A DNA stretch of 64,000 nt, from NCBI GenBank assembly GCA_020634315.1, contig JACKBV010000020.1:1-64000 (forward strand), given 5' to 3'. The stretch is from Ardenticatenaceae bacterium. Its GTDB lineage: Bacteria > Chloroflexota > Anaerolineae > Promineifilales > Promineifilaceae. This document shows positions 7,857-16,820 of the stretch, piece after piece; within the stretch, counting starts at the first letter, position 1, and the number at the start of each line of letters is the position of its first letter. Position numbers and translations under genes: made by a program. The notes under the pieces were generated by a model. It saw only the letters and a program-made list of their open reading frames with translations, was not told the origin of the DNA and made no database searches.

Positions 7857-10800
7857 TTATGGATGGGCGACGATGATTGGTAGGTAGAGGGTAAATGAAT
7901 TGGGGACGATGTCATCATCATGAATGGTGACGGTGAGGGCTGCCGGGTCGGCCAGGGTGGCGTTTTGCGGCTGTTCGAGGTTGAGGATAAAGGATTCGTC
8001 GGTTTCGGGCAGGGCATCATCGAGAATGGTGATGACGAGGTGATGGCTCGTTTGCCCTGGCAGGAAGACGAGGGTGCCGCTGCTGGGGGTGTAGTCGCTG
8101 TGGGCAACGGCCGTATCATCACTGGTGGCGTAGCTGACGGTGACGGTGAAGGGGGCCGGTTGGTCGAGTGTGACGGTGATAACGGCCGTATCCTCAGTTT
8201 CGCTGACAACGGTAGTGGCAGACAGGAATTGCACGGTGGGGAGATCATTGTCTTGCACGGTGACGGTGACGGCTGCCGTTGCGAACTGGTCGTACATCGG
8301 GTCGAGGCTGGCGACGGTGTGGCTGATGGTGCTTGTGGCGGGCAGTTCGGGGACGGTGTCGTCTACGGCCGTAACCGTGACCGTTTGTGCCGTGTGCCAG
8401 GTGAGCGGCGTGAAGACGAGGCTGGCCGGTGCGGTTGTGATGGCCTCATCATGTTGGAGGGTCACGGTGACGGCGTCGGTGGGCTGGCTGCCCAGGATAA
8501 CGGCGTAGCTGGCTCCCGCTTCACCTTCGACGAGGGTCAAGGTTTGCGGCGTGATGGCGACGCCTGGCTGATCATCATCGCTGATGGTGAGGGTGGCGGT
8601 GTAGGGGCTGCCGGGAAGGGCACCGACAGGATCGCTGAGGGTGAGGAACAGATTTTCGGCCAATTCTGCCTCCATGTCATCGGTGATGGCGATGGTGACG
8701 CTGAGGTGGGTTTGCAGCGGCGGGAAGGTGAGGGTAGTGGACAGAGGCGTGTAATCGCTGCCGGAAACGGCCGTGCCATCATTGGTGGCGACGGTGACGC
8801 TGATGGGAAAGGCGGCGGGGTAGGTGAGGTGGGTGGTGATAACGGCCGTGCCCACAGCTTCATGGGTCAGGTAAGTGGCGCTGCTGAACTGCACGGCTGT
8901 GCTGTCATCATTGCTGATGGTGAGCGTGGCGGTGAGGGGATCGGTCAGGATGGCTCCCTGGGCTTGCAGCAGGTGTATGATTACCGTTTCGTCTGTTTCC
9001 ACAAGCGATTCATCGAGAATGGCGAGGGTGGCTGTGAAGGCGGTTTGCCCGGACGGGATGATAAGCGGGTCGGTGATGGGCGTGTAGTCGCTGCCGGAAA
9101 CGGCCGTGCCATCACTGGTGGATAGGGTGATGGTGATGGGGGTGATTGGCGCGGGTGTCAGGGTCAGCGTGATGACGCCTGCGCCGCTGTTTTCGGGCGT
9201 GGCGTAGGCGGATTGGCTGAAGCCAACCAGCGGCAGGATGACGGTGCTGGTAACTTGAGCCGTGTTGTTGGCGGGATTGCTGTCTGTGCTGGTGGTCGTG
9301 ATAACGGCCGTATTGGTGATGCTTTGGCTATTGAGGCCGGTGCTGATGATGCCGGTGAGGGTGATGACGCCACCGCTGCCCGGATCGAGATCGGCGATGT
9401 TCCAGGTGTAACGGCTGCCGGGGATCAGGCTGATGGCTGCGCCGCTGTGGCTGGTGATGACATGGCTGAGGGCCAGCGGGAATGGGTCATCGAGGGTGAC
9501 GTTAACGGCCGTACCTGGGCCGGTGTTGCTAAAGTGCAGGGTGTAGGTGATGGCCTGACCGGGTTGGCGCGGCGTTGTGGGCGTAACCGTTTTGCTCAGG
9601 CTCAGGTCTACGGTGGGTGGTGGCGGCCAATTTTGCCAATCGGCCCAACTCTGCCAGTTAATCGCATCATTGGCGTAGGCGGTATTGTCCAGGCGGCGCA
9701 GGGAAGGGCCGGTGCCGTCTGGTTCAATGGGCCAGGGGGCCACGTCGTCGTATTCGACTTCATCGACAACGATGTAGGGTGTGGGGATGCCAAATTGGCC
9801 GGGCATTTGCAGGGAGATTAGTTCGCCGCCGTTGCTGAGGCCGCCGGGATAGGGGCCAAAAATGGGGATGGCGGCTGGTATGTTGTAGGTGGTGCGGAAC
9901 AGCGATGGGGCGATCTCGGTGACAATGGCGTAGCTGTTGGCGTGGATGGCTGCGCCTTGCGGGAAGAAAAAGTCGCCCAGACCGGTGATTTGCCAGGTGC
10001 TGCTGGGAACGGCCGTATCATAGAGCGGCACTGTCTGGCTGGTGATATTGGTCAGAACCAGGAACTCGACGTTGTCCGCATCGGGATGGTACATGATCTG
10101 GCTGATGACAATGGGGCCAACCAGCGGGCCAGCATTGACTGCGCCAAAAGTCGTCTCCTTTTGCGCCGGGTAATGGGCGTCGCCGCTGCTGATCAGATAC
10201 CGCCCAAAAGAGACTCCTTCTGCCGACGGGCCAAAGATGAAGCCGTGACTGTAGGTGAGGTCGTTGGAGAACAAGAATACCTCTTCTCCGGCAGAGCTGA
10301 AGGCGAAGCCCAGGTCGTTTTCATCAAATACCAGATAACCGCCGCCGCTGATGACGACGCCGTTGGCGATTTGGTAGCGAGTGGGATCGAGGAAATTATC
10401 GGTGAGATACCAATTGCTCAGGTCTACGGTGGTCGTGAGGGGGTTGTACAGTTCAACCTGATCGAGCAGGGAGCCGCTGTTTGCCAGCAGTTCATTGACC
10501 AGGATCGGGGCGGCGGTGGGGACGGGATCGTCGCTGCCGGGCGAGCCGCCAACATGGGCGCTGGCACGCCAGTTAGCCGCATCGTCGGGGTTGGGGTTGC
10601 TGTTGGGGTCGATGGGGACAAGGGAGAAGCCGAGGCCGTCGGGCGAAGCGGGCCAGGGGGAGGTGTCGTCGTAGGAAACGGCCGTAATCGGATCCCCCAG
10701 CGCATCTTGCAAGGCGATTGTCTCGCCGCCGTTGCTGAGCTGACCGGTGTAGCCAGCGGCATTGAATGGGGCAAACCCATATTTAACCTGGAAGAAAAGG

Positions 10801-13052
10801 GGATCGGCTGCCAGGACGATAAATGCGCCGGGCGGCAGCAGTGTGCCGACGGTGAAGGTGTAGTTGATGCCTTCGCTGAGGCGCACCAGACCGAGATCGA
10901 GGGTGAGAACGCCGGTGTTTTTCAGTTCGAGAAATTCATATTCGTCCCCTTCTGGCGGGTGATACATGATCTCGCTGATGAGCAAATCTGCTGCCAGATC
11001 GGTGGGGACGCGGAACAGGCTTTCGTGGAGGGCGCTCCATTCGCCGGTGGCCGGGTTGTAGATGCGGGCTTTGACGAGGGTGGTGTAGGGTAGGGTGAGG
11101 GTGGTGAGATTGCCGCCGTTAACGGCCGTATCCGCCGCGCCACCATAAGCGACATGTGGATCCGTGCCATCCAGAGTGTAATAAATGGTGCTCGTGAGCA
11201 CATTGGGATTGGTAATGGTCAGGGTAAAGCCTGCCGTGATGTCGCCGCCATGCTGGTTAAACAGGGGCGGTTCGAGCGCAGGGAAGAGATTGGCGGCGAT
11301 GAACTGCTGTTGGGCAGCGGCCGTGCGCTGTGGGAAATATGTATCCAGCAGCCATGTCTGGTGTGGCAGCCAATGGTCATCGCGTGTGTATAGTTCGTAT
11401 GGGCCACTGTACCAGGGGTGTACATCGCGCCGATAGTCGCCCCAGCGGGCTGATTCGGCGACGATGGCCGTTTGCAGTTCGGCCGCAGCCAGGGCAAAGC
11501 GGTCGGCGGCTGGGCCAGGGGTAAGCGCTCCGTCGTTATAAAGATGCTGATAAACGCGGTCGGCAAAGCGCAGGCGAAATTCGGGGTTGGTGCGCAGCCG
11601 TTGGAAAAGATAGGACGGTTTGTCGTAAAGATTGACACTGATGATGTTATGGTTCACATCTTCCAAAATGCGTTCGCTGTCCCAGACAAAAAAGCGGAAT
11701 TTTTCGCCAGGGGCGCGTCGCCGCGCAGCATACCAGTTGTGGTCATCCCAATCTTGATTACCGGCGTAATGGTTCAGTACGATGAAGTCAATGAAGTTAT
11801 CCAGGTCAATATAGTCCAGCACTGCCTGATAATTGGCGTCAATAGACAAATTGTTGCCAGCCAGGGCGATCAGGGTGTTCCAGGCGCTGCGGTCGCCGTC
11901 TACCACTTCGCCGGAGTTGAGAACATCATATTCTTCCTTGTCGCCGCCGTAATAGGCTGCCTGAAATGAGGCGCTGGGCCGTTCTTGCATATTGTAGATG
12001 CCCCAGTAGAGGCCGTTGAGGTAGAGGTGGACATAGGTTCCGTGAATGCCAACCTGCCCCATGGCGCGTTGAGAATCGCCAGCCCAGAGGTCGCGGATAT
12101 ATTGGCTGCGGATGCGCTGGTCGCCGCCGGAAGAGATGTGGTTGGCGTGAATCCAACTGTTGTTGTATCCGGCACGCAAAACAAGTGTGTCGAATTCGTC
12201 GGTGGCGCTGTCGTCGAAGAGGGGGAAGGTTAGTTTGGTGGGGCCATAATCCGCCTTGAAGAGGAGGCGGAAGGAGTGTTTGGGGGAATTGCTGGGGGTG
12301 CGGCTGGCGCCCCCAAAGATGCGGATGCCGGCGTTGATCTGGAAGCCGGGCTGGCCGTCGGGGAAGATGAGTTCGACGGAAGACGGCCGTTCCCAGGTCG
12401 GGCCATCTTGCAATGGGTGGGTGTAAATGCCCGCCGACGAGCCAAACAGGTCGTCTACGTCCATGGCAATGGACAGGGTTGGCAGCGCGAGCAGGGCGTC
12501 GGTGATGACAGGCGCATAGGTGGCGCTGGTGACGATTTCCGGGTCCATGTCGTAGTCGGCAGGATAGCTTGACCAGGTGTTGGGATACCCTATAGGCGCT
12601 GTCTGATCAAGGATGTGATCGATGAAAAAGTAGGAGTTGGCGGCAATGGTGGATGGCGCAAAGCTGTTGTCTGGTGTGTAAGCGATGGCGCGGACGATGG
12701 TTGTGGTGGTGATGGATAGGGGCGTGGTGTACAACGCGCCAACTGTGGCCGATGGCGCAGTTTGATCGAGTGTGTAACGGATGACGGCCCCAGGAATGGT
12801 CGTGGTGAGGGTGAGATTGAAGGGCGCGTCGTAAAAACCGTGCGGCTGGCTGAAGGTTGGCGGCGGTGCTGTTGTGGCGAGGATTGCGGCATTGGCGGCA
12901 GCGGTGTTGTCTGTGGCGGCGAGGGGGGCGGTAACGGCCGTATCCGGTTGCAGCAGGGCAAATGTTATGACGAGCAGGCAAAGGGCCATAAAGCCGGAAA
13001 ATCCCAGGCGTGATGCAGCGTGTTTAATGGGTCGATGATGTGCTTGTTTCAT
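7857..13052 (-). CDS. Secreted multidomain CotH-family protein with lamin-tail, DUF11 and Calx-beta domains
   Basis: A 1731-residue protein. It starts with a basic stretch and hydrophobic helix (about residues 20-40), a signal peptide. Domains in order: a chitobiase-type C-terminal domain (about 64-150), a CotH kinase-like domain (about 190-520, with LPTLSIAMDVDDLF, GGASRTPSNSPKHSFRL, IYNMQERP and VWDSE), a second chitobiase-type domain (about 595-685), three lamin-tail domains starting near 690, 850 and 980, a DUF11 repeat (from about 1150), and Calx-beta or related beta-sandwiches from about 1275, 1385, 1500 and 1605. The extreme C-terminus reads FTLYLPIIVAHP, a hydrophobic YLP tail. CotH proteins are atypical protein kinases in spore coats. 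Here it is probably an extracellular adhesin or matrix protein. It has no obvious link to the Wood-Ljungdahl cluster beside it. Confidence 0.85.
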   Translation of the reverse strand: MKQAHHRPIKHAASRLGFSGFMALCLLVITFALLQPDTAVTAPLAATDNTAAANAAILATTAPPPTFSQPHGFYDAPFNLTLTTTIPGAVIRYTLDQTAPSATVGALYTTPLSITTTTIVRAIAYTPDNSFAPSTIAANSYFFIDHILDQTAPIGYPNTWSSYPADYDMDPEIVTSATYAPVITDALLALPTLSIAMDVDDLFGSSAGIYTHPLQDGPTWERPSSVELIFPDGQPGFQINAGIRIFGGASRTPSNSPKHSFRLLFKADYGPTKLTFPLFDDSATDEFDTLVLRAGYNNSWIHANHISSGGDQRIRSQYIRDLWAGDSQRAMGQVGIHGTYVHLYLNGLYWGIYNMQERPSASFQAAYYGGDKEEYDVLNSGEVVDGDRSAWNTLIALAGNNLSIDANYQAVLDYIDLDNFIDFIVLNHYAGNQDWDDHNWYAARRRAPGEKFRFFVWDSERILEDVNHNIISVNLYDKPSYLFQRLRTNPEFRLRFADRVYQHLYNDGALTPGPAADRFALAAAELQTAIVAESARWGDYRRDVHPWYSGPYELYTRDDHWLPHQTWLLDTYFPQRTAAAQQQFIAANLFPALEPPLFNQHGGDITAGFTLTITNPNVLTSTIYYTLDGTDPHVAYGGAADTAVNGGNLTTLTLPYTTLVKARIYNPATGEWSALHESLFRVPTDLAADLLISEIMYHPPEGDEYEFLELKNTGVLTLDLGLVRLSEGINYTFTVGTLLPPGAFIVLAADPLFFQVKYGFAPFNAAGYTGQLSNGGETIALQDALGDPITAVSYDDTSPWPASPDGLGFSLVPIDPNSNPNPDDAANWRASAHVGGSPGSDDPVPTAAPILVNELLANSGSLLDQVELYNPLTTTVDLSNWYLTDNFLDPTRYQIANGVVISGGGYLVFDENDLGFAFSSAGEEVFLFSNDLTYSHGFIFGPSAEGVSFGRYLISSGDAHYPAQKETTFGAVNAGPLVGPIVISQIMYHPDADNVEFLVLTNITSQTVPLYDTAVPSSTWQITGLGDFFFPQGAAIHANSYAIVTEIAPSLFRTTYNIPAAIPIFGPYPGGLSNGGELISLQMPGQFGIPTPYIVVDEVEYDDVAPWPIEPDGTGPSLRRLDNTAYANDAINWQSWADWQNWPPPPTVDLSLSKTVTPTTPRQPGQAITYTLHFSNTGPGTAVNVTLDDPFPLALSHVITSHSGAAISLIPGSRYTWNIADLDPGSGGVITLTGIISTGLNSQSITNTAVITTTSTDSNPANNTAQVTSTVILPLVGFSQSAYATPENSGAGVITLTLTPAPITPITITLSTSDGTAVSGSDYTPITDPLIIPSGQTAFTATLAILDESLVETDETVIIHLLQAQGAILTDPLTATLTISNDDSTAVQFSSATYLTHEAVGTAVITTHLTYPAAFPISVTVATNDGTAVSGSDYTPLSTTLTFPPLQTHLSVTIAITDDMEAELAENLFLTLSDPVGALPGSPYTATLTISDDDQPGVAITPQTLTLVEGEAGASYAVILGSQPTDAVTVTLQHDEAITTAPASLVFTPLTWHTAQTVTVTAVDDTVPELPATSTISHTVASLDPMYDQFATAAVTVTVQDNDLPTVQFLSATTVVSETEDTAVITVTLDQPAPFTVTVSYATSDDTAVAHSDYTPSSGTLVFLPGQTSHHLVITILDDALPETDESFILNLEQPQNATLADPAALTVTIHDDDIVPNSFTLYLPIIVAHP

Positions 13053-13143
13053 GGCAAGATGTTTTCCACAATGAGTTATATGTTCTCAGCCATATGGCTG
13101 GCGACTGTTGTATGAGGATTAGACCGCGTGGGCGGTTTTATGG

Positions 13144-13929
13144 TTACAAAATGGTTTCCATCATTTGGGCAACGGCCGTATACACGGGTGAGTCGTCGCT
13201 TAATTCAGTTAACGGCCGTCCACTAAACTCGAAAGCCGTCAGCTCCACATTGGCCGGGACAATGCCCAGCAGGGGGATGTCCATTTGCCCGATTCGCTGC
13301 TGCAATGGTTCTGGCATCTCCCCGTGCAGCCGATTGAGAATCAGATAGGTGTTTTCAATGCGAATGTCCAGCTCATGCCGAAATGAGGCAATTCGTTCGG
13401 CTGCGACAATGCCGCGCTGTGTCGGATCACTGACAACGATGAGATGCTGTACATCGCGGGTGGTGCGGCGGCTGAGATGCTCCATGCCCGCTTCGTTGTC
13501 GATGATCACATAGCGATAATTTTTGCTGATGGTGTCCACAACTTCGCGCAAATTGTGGTTAACGGCACAGTAACACCCTGGCCCTTCAGAGCGCCCCATG
13601 GCGATCAGGTCAACACGATCCCCTTCGGCAATGGCCGAGCGCACTTCATAATCAATGTAGTCGCGCTTGGTGATGCCGCCGTCGATGCTGCCCATCGCTG
13701 CCCCACCGGCCAGCAAAGATTCTTTAACTTTGCTGAGCATCCCTTCGCGGATGTCGCCGACTGTCCACTCCAAGTCCAGGCCAAGAACCATGTTCAGGTT
13801 GCTGCTGGGGTCAGCGTCAATTGCCAGGATGGCTCCGGGCTGTTTGTTTGCCAAATATTTGATGATCATGCCAGCAATGGTGGTTTTACCGACGCCACCT
13901 TTGCCTGCCAGGGCGATAGTTGTTGTCAT
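13144..13929 (-). CDS. cooC: CooC-type nickel-insertion ATPase for CODH (copy 2)
   Basis: A 261-residue MinD/ParA-like ATPase with a deviant Walker A motif (AGKGGVGKTT, residues 7-16) and AIDADPSSN as the A' motif. A GPGCYC motif near residue 120 gives the CxC pair that binds nickel at the CooC dimer interface. CooC uses ATP to load Ni into the C-cluster of carbon monoxide dehydrogenase, and AcsF-type relatives do so for the A-cluster of ACS. This is the last gene of the long minus-strand CODH/ACS cluster, and a second homologue lies upstream. Which of the two serves CODH and which serves ACS cannot be told from sequence alone. Confidence 0.88.
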   Translation of the reverse strand: MTTTIALAGKGGVGKTTIAGMIIKYLANKQPGAILAIDADPSSNLNMVLGLDLEWTVGDIREGMLSKVKESLLAGGAAMGSIDGGITKRDYIDYEVRSAIAEGDRVDLIAMGRSEGPGCYCAVNHNLREVVDTISKNYRYVIIDNEAGMEHLSRRTTRDVQHLIVVSDPTQRGIVAAERIASFRHELDIRIENTYLILNRLHGEMPEPLQQRIGQMDIPLLGIVPANVELTAFEFSGRPLTELSDDSPVYTAVAQMMETIL

Positions 13930-13934
13930 TCTTT

Positions 13935-14154
13935 GTTACCTGTCAGTAGTCGGTAATCGGTGGTCGGTGGTCGGTGGTCGGTAATCGGTGGTCGGTGGTC
14001 GGTGGTCGGTAATCGGTGGTCGGTGGTCGGTAATCAGTTTCACCGTTTACCGCTTACCGCTTACCGTTTACCGTTTACCGTTTACCGTTTACCGTTTACC
14101 GCTTACCGCTTACCGCTTACCGCTTACCGTTTACCGCTTACCGTTTACCGCTTA
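13935..14154. repeat. 220-bp inverted array of 7-bp units (CGGTNNT / ACCGNTT)
   Basis: The left half is a plus-strand tandem array of CGGTAAT and CGGTGGT units. After a short centre (AGTTTCACC), the right half is an array of ACCGCTT and ACCGTTT units, the inverse orientation. The two halves can pair as a long imperfect hairpin. In gene direction (minus), the array begins inside the last codons of the upstream cooC, whose TAA stop is part of a unit. Open frames reading Trp-Ser-Val or Tyr-Arg-Leu repeats through it are artefacts. Confidence 0.9.
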
Positions 14155-14918
14155 CTATCCAATAGAGCGGCCATTTGCTCTGCGGCGTGGCGCAAAGCAG
14201 GCACATGGTCATAGACGGCGATGCCGAGGCGGTCGGCTTCTTGCACGGCCATATCGGCGGGCAAGAAACCGAGCAGCGGCAGGCCGGGGCTGTTTTCGCG
14301 GAGGAAGGCGGCTTCGTCGTCGTTGCGCACTTTGTTGCCAACCAGCCAGAGCCGGGTGAGGCCGATGTCGTGGGCGAGTTTGCGAATTTGAACGGCCGTT
14401 CCCAAACTCCGCTTCGTTGGCTCCACCACCACAATCATCGCGTCCACAAAATCCACCGTCGCCCGCCCCAAATGCTCCACACCTGCATACATATCCAGCA
14501 CCAACACCTCGTCGTCGCGGAAAAGCAGGTGTGTGAACAATGTTTTCAGCATGGCGCTTTCCGGGCAGATACAGCCAGAGCCACCCAAATCCACCGCGCC
14601 CATTTCCAGCAGCCGCACGCCACGATGGGTGACGCTAAACCGTTCGGGGATGTCATCGACGCGTGGGTTAAGGGTGAAAAAGCCGCCAACTGTGCCCGGC
14701 TTGGCTCCCGTGCGCTCTTCAATCAGCGCATCCATTTCTGAAATGGGGCTTAGCTTTGCTCTGAGTTCTTCGGGGAAACCGAGTGCTCCTGCCAGGCATG
14801 GCGATGGGTCGGCGTCTACGGCCAACACATCACGTCCCTGGTCGGCATACACCTGAGCCAGCAATGCCGCCAGCGTTGTTTTGCCAACGCCGCCTTTCCC
14901 GCTAATTGCTAACTTCAT
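14145..14918 (-). CDS. cooC: CooC-type nickel-insertion ATPase (copy 1)
   Basis: A 257-residue protein with SGKGGVGKTT (residues 6-15), AVDADPSPCL, and the CxC motif GSGCICPE near residue 127. It differs clearly from the downstream copy in the region after the A' motif (EERTGAKPG is typical of CODH-operon CooC). It acts in the cytoplasm as an ATP-dependent nickel chaperone for CODH or ACS. The last residues SKR and the stop codon are encoded by the first unit of the 7-bp repeat array that follows, so the array has either eroded or supplied the C-terminus. Confidence 0.88.
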   Translation of the reverse strand: MKLAISGKGGVGKTTLAALLAQVYADQGRDVLAVDADPSPCLAGALGFPEELRAKLSPISEMDALIEERTGAKPGTVGGFFTLNPRVDDIPERFSVTHRGVRLLEMGAVDLGGSGCICPESAMLKTLFTHLLFRDDEVLVLDMYAGVEHLGRATVDFVDAMIVVVEPTKRSLGTAVQIRKLAHDIGLTRLWLVGNKVRNDDEAAFLRENSPGLPLLGFLPADMAVQEADRLGIAVYDHVPALRHAAEQMAALLDSKR

Positions 14919-14994
14919 ATTCTCTCCGCAAACAATACCAATTGCTCCGCTTGCGAAACCGAGCTTTTAGAATGAAGCATCTTTCTCAGCATTC

Positions 14995-15222
14995 TCACTC
15001 AACTGCCAGGCAGGTGAGTGTTTCCATGATGCCGGGAATGGGCTGGATGGCGTCGGCCAGGATACGGCCGAGATGGTTGACATCGTCAGCCTGCAAAATG
15101 GCGACCGCGTCATACGGGCCAAACGTCATATTTGCCTCGACGACGTTTTCCACGCGGCGCAGATGTCGCACGACTTCACCAACAGAACCGACACGAATGT
15201 TGATTAAAATGTATGCTTTCAT
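14995..15222 (-). CDS. Stand-alone Lrp/AsnC-type ligand-binding (RAM) domain protein
   Basis: A 75-residue protein made only of the alpha-beta ligand-binding/oligomerisation domain of Lrp/AsnC regulators: AYILINIRVGSVGEVV, then FGPYDAVAILQADD and IPGIMETLTCLAV. There is no DNA-binding helix-turn-helix. Such single-domain proteins form beta-sandwich dimers or higher oligomers and bind small molecules such as amino acids. It sits between the formate channel and cooC in the CODH/ACS cluster, with its own spacing of 26 bp to the channel gene. It may be an effector or sensor for a partner protein. The ligand is unknown. Confidence 0.8.
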   Translation of the reverse strand: MKAYILINIRVGSVGEVVRHLRRVENVVEANMTFGPYDAVAILQADDVNHLGRILADAIQPIPGIMETLTCLAVE

Positions 15223-15248
15223 TTCAGTCTCCGCTTTTCAAACTCATA

Positions 15249-16088
15249 CTACTTTTTGTCACGCAGGAAGATGGACCAGTAAATCGCTGCCACCAGCACT
15301 GTCCCCCCGATGATGTTGCCAATTGTTACCGGCAGCAGATTGTTGATGAAAAATGCGCCCCAGGTCAGTTTGCTTAAATCCAATCCGGTTCCGGCGGTGA
15401 AAGTGGGGTCAAATGCTTTGATGAGCAAGCCCATGGGGATGAAATACATGTTGGCGACACTGTGCTCAAATCCCGCAGCGACAAAGGCTGTAATCGGAAA
15501 AATAATAGCCGCGATTTTATCAATGGTGCTGCGGGCGCTAAATGTGAGCCAGACTGCCAGGCAAACGAGTGCGTTGCACAAGATGCCGAGGGCGATGGCT
15601 TGCAGAAAACCAAGGTTGACTTTGCCATTGGCGATGCTGAGGGCGGTGGTGCCGACAGCGCCCCCGCCAAAGGTGTATTGTTTGCTGAGGAGGAGGAGAA
15701 CGGCCGTTCCCACCGATCCCACAAAATTACCCACATAAACAATGACCCAGTTGCGCAGCAAATTGCGCGTGCTGACTTTGCCACTGGCCCAGGCCATGAC
15801 AATCAAATTATTGCCTGTAAACAATTCCGCCCCGCCAACGATGACCAGGATGAGGCCGAGACAAAAGACAAGCCCGCTGAGCAGTTTGGCTACACCAAAC
15901 GGCCAGGCAGCGGCCGTACCGGCCGTAACGGTGGTGGCAAAAATAGCGCCGAGGGCGATAAATGCCCCGGCCAAAATTGCCAGCGAAAACATGCTTAAAA
16001 TGGGCGCTTCAGCTTTGCTAACACCAATGTACTCTGCCCGTCGTGCCATGTCTGCTGGCAGCAAGGCGTCAATGCGTGGTTCGTTCAT
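15249..16088 (-). CDS. Formate/nitrite transporter family channel (FocA/FdhC-like)
   Basis: A 279-residue protein with six predicted hydrophobic segments and FNT signatures: AEYIGVSKAE at the N-terminus, ELFTGNNLI near residue 88, NFVGS near 120, and AAGFEHSVANMYFIPMGL near 205-222, which contains the conserved channel His. The family moves formate, nitrite or other small anions across the membrane. Lying inside the Wood-Ljungdahl cluster, it most likely handles formate, the first intermediate of the methyl branch. That is consistent with no formate dehydrogenase gene being present here. SD-like GGAG lies about 15 nt upstream of the start. Confidence 0.88.
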   Translation of the reverse strand: MNEPRIDALLPADMARRAEYIGVSKAEAPILSMFSLAILAGAFIALGAIFATTVTAGTAAAWPFGVAKLLSGLVFCLGLILVIVGGAELFTGNNLIVMAWASGKVSTRNLLRNWVIVYVGNFVGSVGTAVLLLLSKQYTFGGGAVGTTALSIANGKVNLGFLQAIALGILCNALVCLAVWLTFSARSTIDKIAAIIFPITAFVAAGFEHSVANMYFIPMGLLIKAFDPTFTAGTGLDLSKLTWGAFFINNLLPVTIGNIIGGTVLVAAIYWSIFLRDKK

Positions 16089-16151
16089 TATCTTATGATG
16101 ATCTCCTTTTTCCCGTGATCCTTGTTTTTTTGTCCGTGATTCATCGTTAAG

Positions 16152-16820
16152 TTATGGCTCACGGCTTGTGCTTCCCCTTCCCCGAATCAGTCGCCGGGTT
16201 AAGGTGCTACCTATGATAGCACAAGCATCGGTAGGAAGGTGGTGACTGGTGTTTCCATCGAAAAGGATACGGTAAGAAGGCGGAAAATCTTCATCTCCTT
16301 GCCAACAGGCGACCATCACGGCGACGTGGGGCAGCACGCGAAAGGCGTAAGCGCAATCGGCAAAAGGCAGCGGAGCGCCACCCAGCGCAACGGCCGTTTC
16401 CCCCAGCTTCTCTACCCCATTGCCAAACGCCTTCGCCAATTCATTGCCTGTGTAACCTTGAAAAGCGGCCGTGTAAAACTGCCCATCTGGCAGCTCGGTA
16501 AAGGCAATCCATTCTCTTGCCAGCGGTGTGCCGTCGGTTGTGTGCAGATAGTAGGCCAGCATCGCCTGCGTGAATGTGTCTAGCGCCTGACCGTCTGCTC
16601 CGTGCGCGGCAAAATCGGGTGGGGTGATGGTGACGGGCTGGCTCCAGATGTGCAGGTGAAAACGGCCGTTTTCCCACGTTGCGCCAGCCTTTTGCGCCAG
16701 TACAAACACATCTTGCTGGCGCAATTCTGCGTGCAGTTCTGCCACGCGTCGTGCCAGATACTCCTGTGGATTTTTCATGTGTAGTGTGACCATCGTTGTT
16801 CGCTTGGGCGTGAAGCCCAT
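16152..16820 (-). CDS. DUF3786-type protein of corrinoid/Wood-Ljungdahl clusters
   Basis: A protein of up to 222 residues. The ATG at 16820 abuts the metVF stop. ATGs at 16793 (MVTLHMKN) or 16778 (MKNPQEY) are possible true starts because none has a clear ribosome site. The middle contains WIAFTELPDGQFYTAAFQGYTGNELA (read in two parts), which resembles DUF3786 proteins found near CoFeSP and corrinoid methyltransferase genes in acetogens. No catalytic motif is evident. The biochemical role is unknown. Context suggests help with corrinoid or methyl-transfer steps. Confidence 0.6.
   Translation of the reverse strand: MGFTPKRTTMVTLHMKNPQEYLARRVAELHAELRQQDVFVLAQKAGATWENGRFHLHIWSQPVTITPPDFAAHGADGQALDTFTQAMLAYYLHTTDGTPLAREWIAFTELPDGQFYTAAFQGYTGNELAKAFGNGVEKLGETAVALGGAPLPFADCAYAFRVLPHVAVMVACWQGDEDFPPSYRILFDGNTSHHLPTDACAIIGSTLTRRLIRGRGSTSREP

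Noticed and set aside
7920..9125. Plus-strand open frame of about 400 codons opposite the CotH protein
   Set aside because: Low-complexity Gly/Asp/Glu/Val translation opposite Thr/Val-rich Calx-beta repeats; no ribosome site and no recognisable domain.
13935..14154. CRISPR array
   Set aside because: The repeat unit is 7 bp, there are no spacers of constant length and no cas genes.
13960..14359. Open frames translating into Trp-Ser-Val or Tyr-Arg-Leu repeats
   Set aside because: Produced by the 7-bp tandem repeats, not a protein gene.
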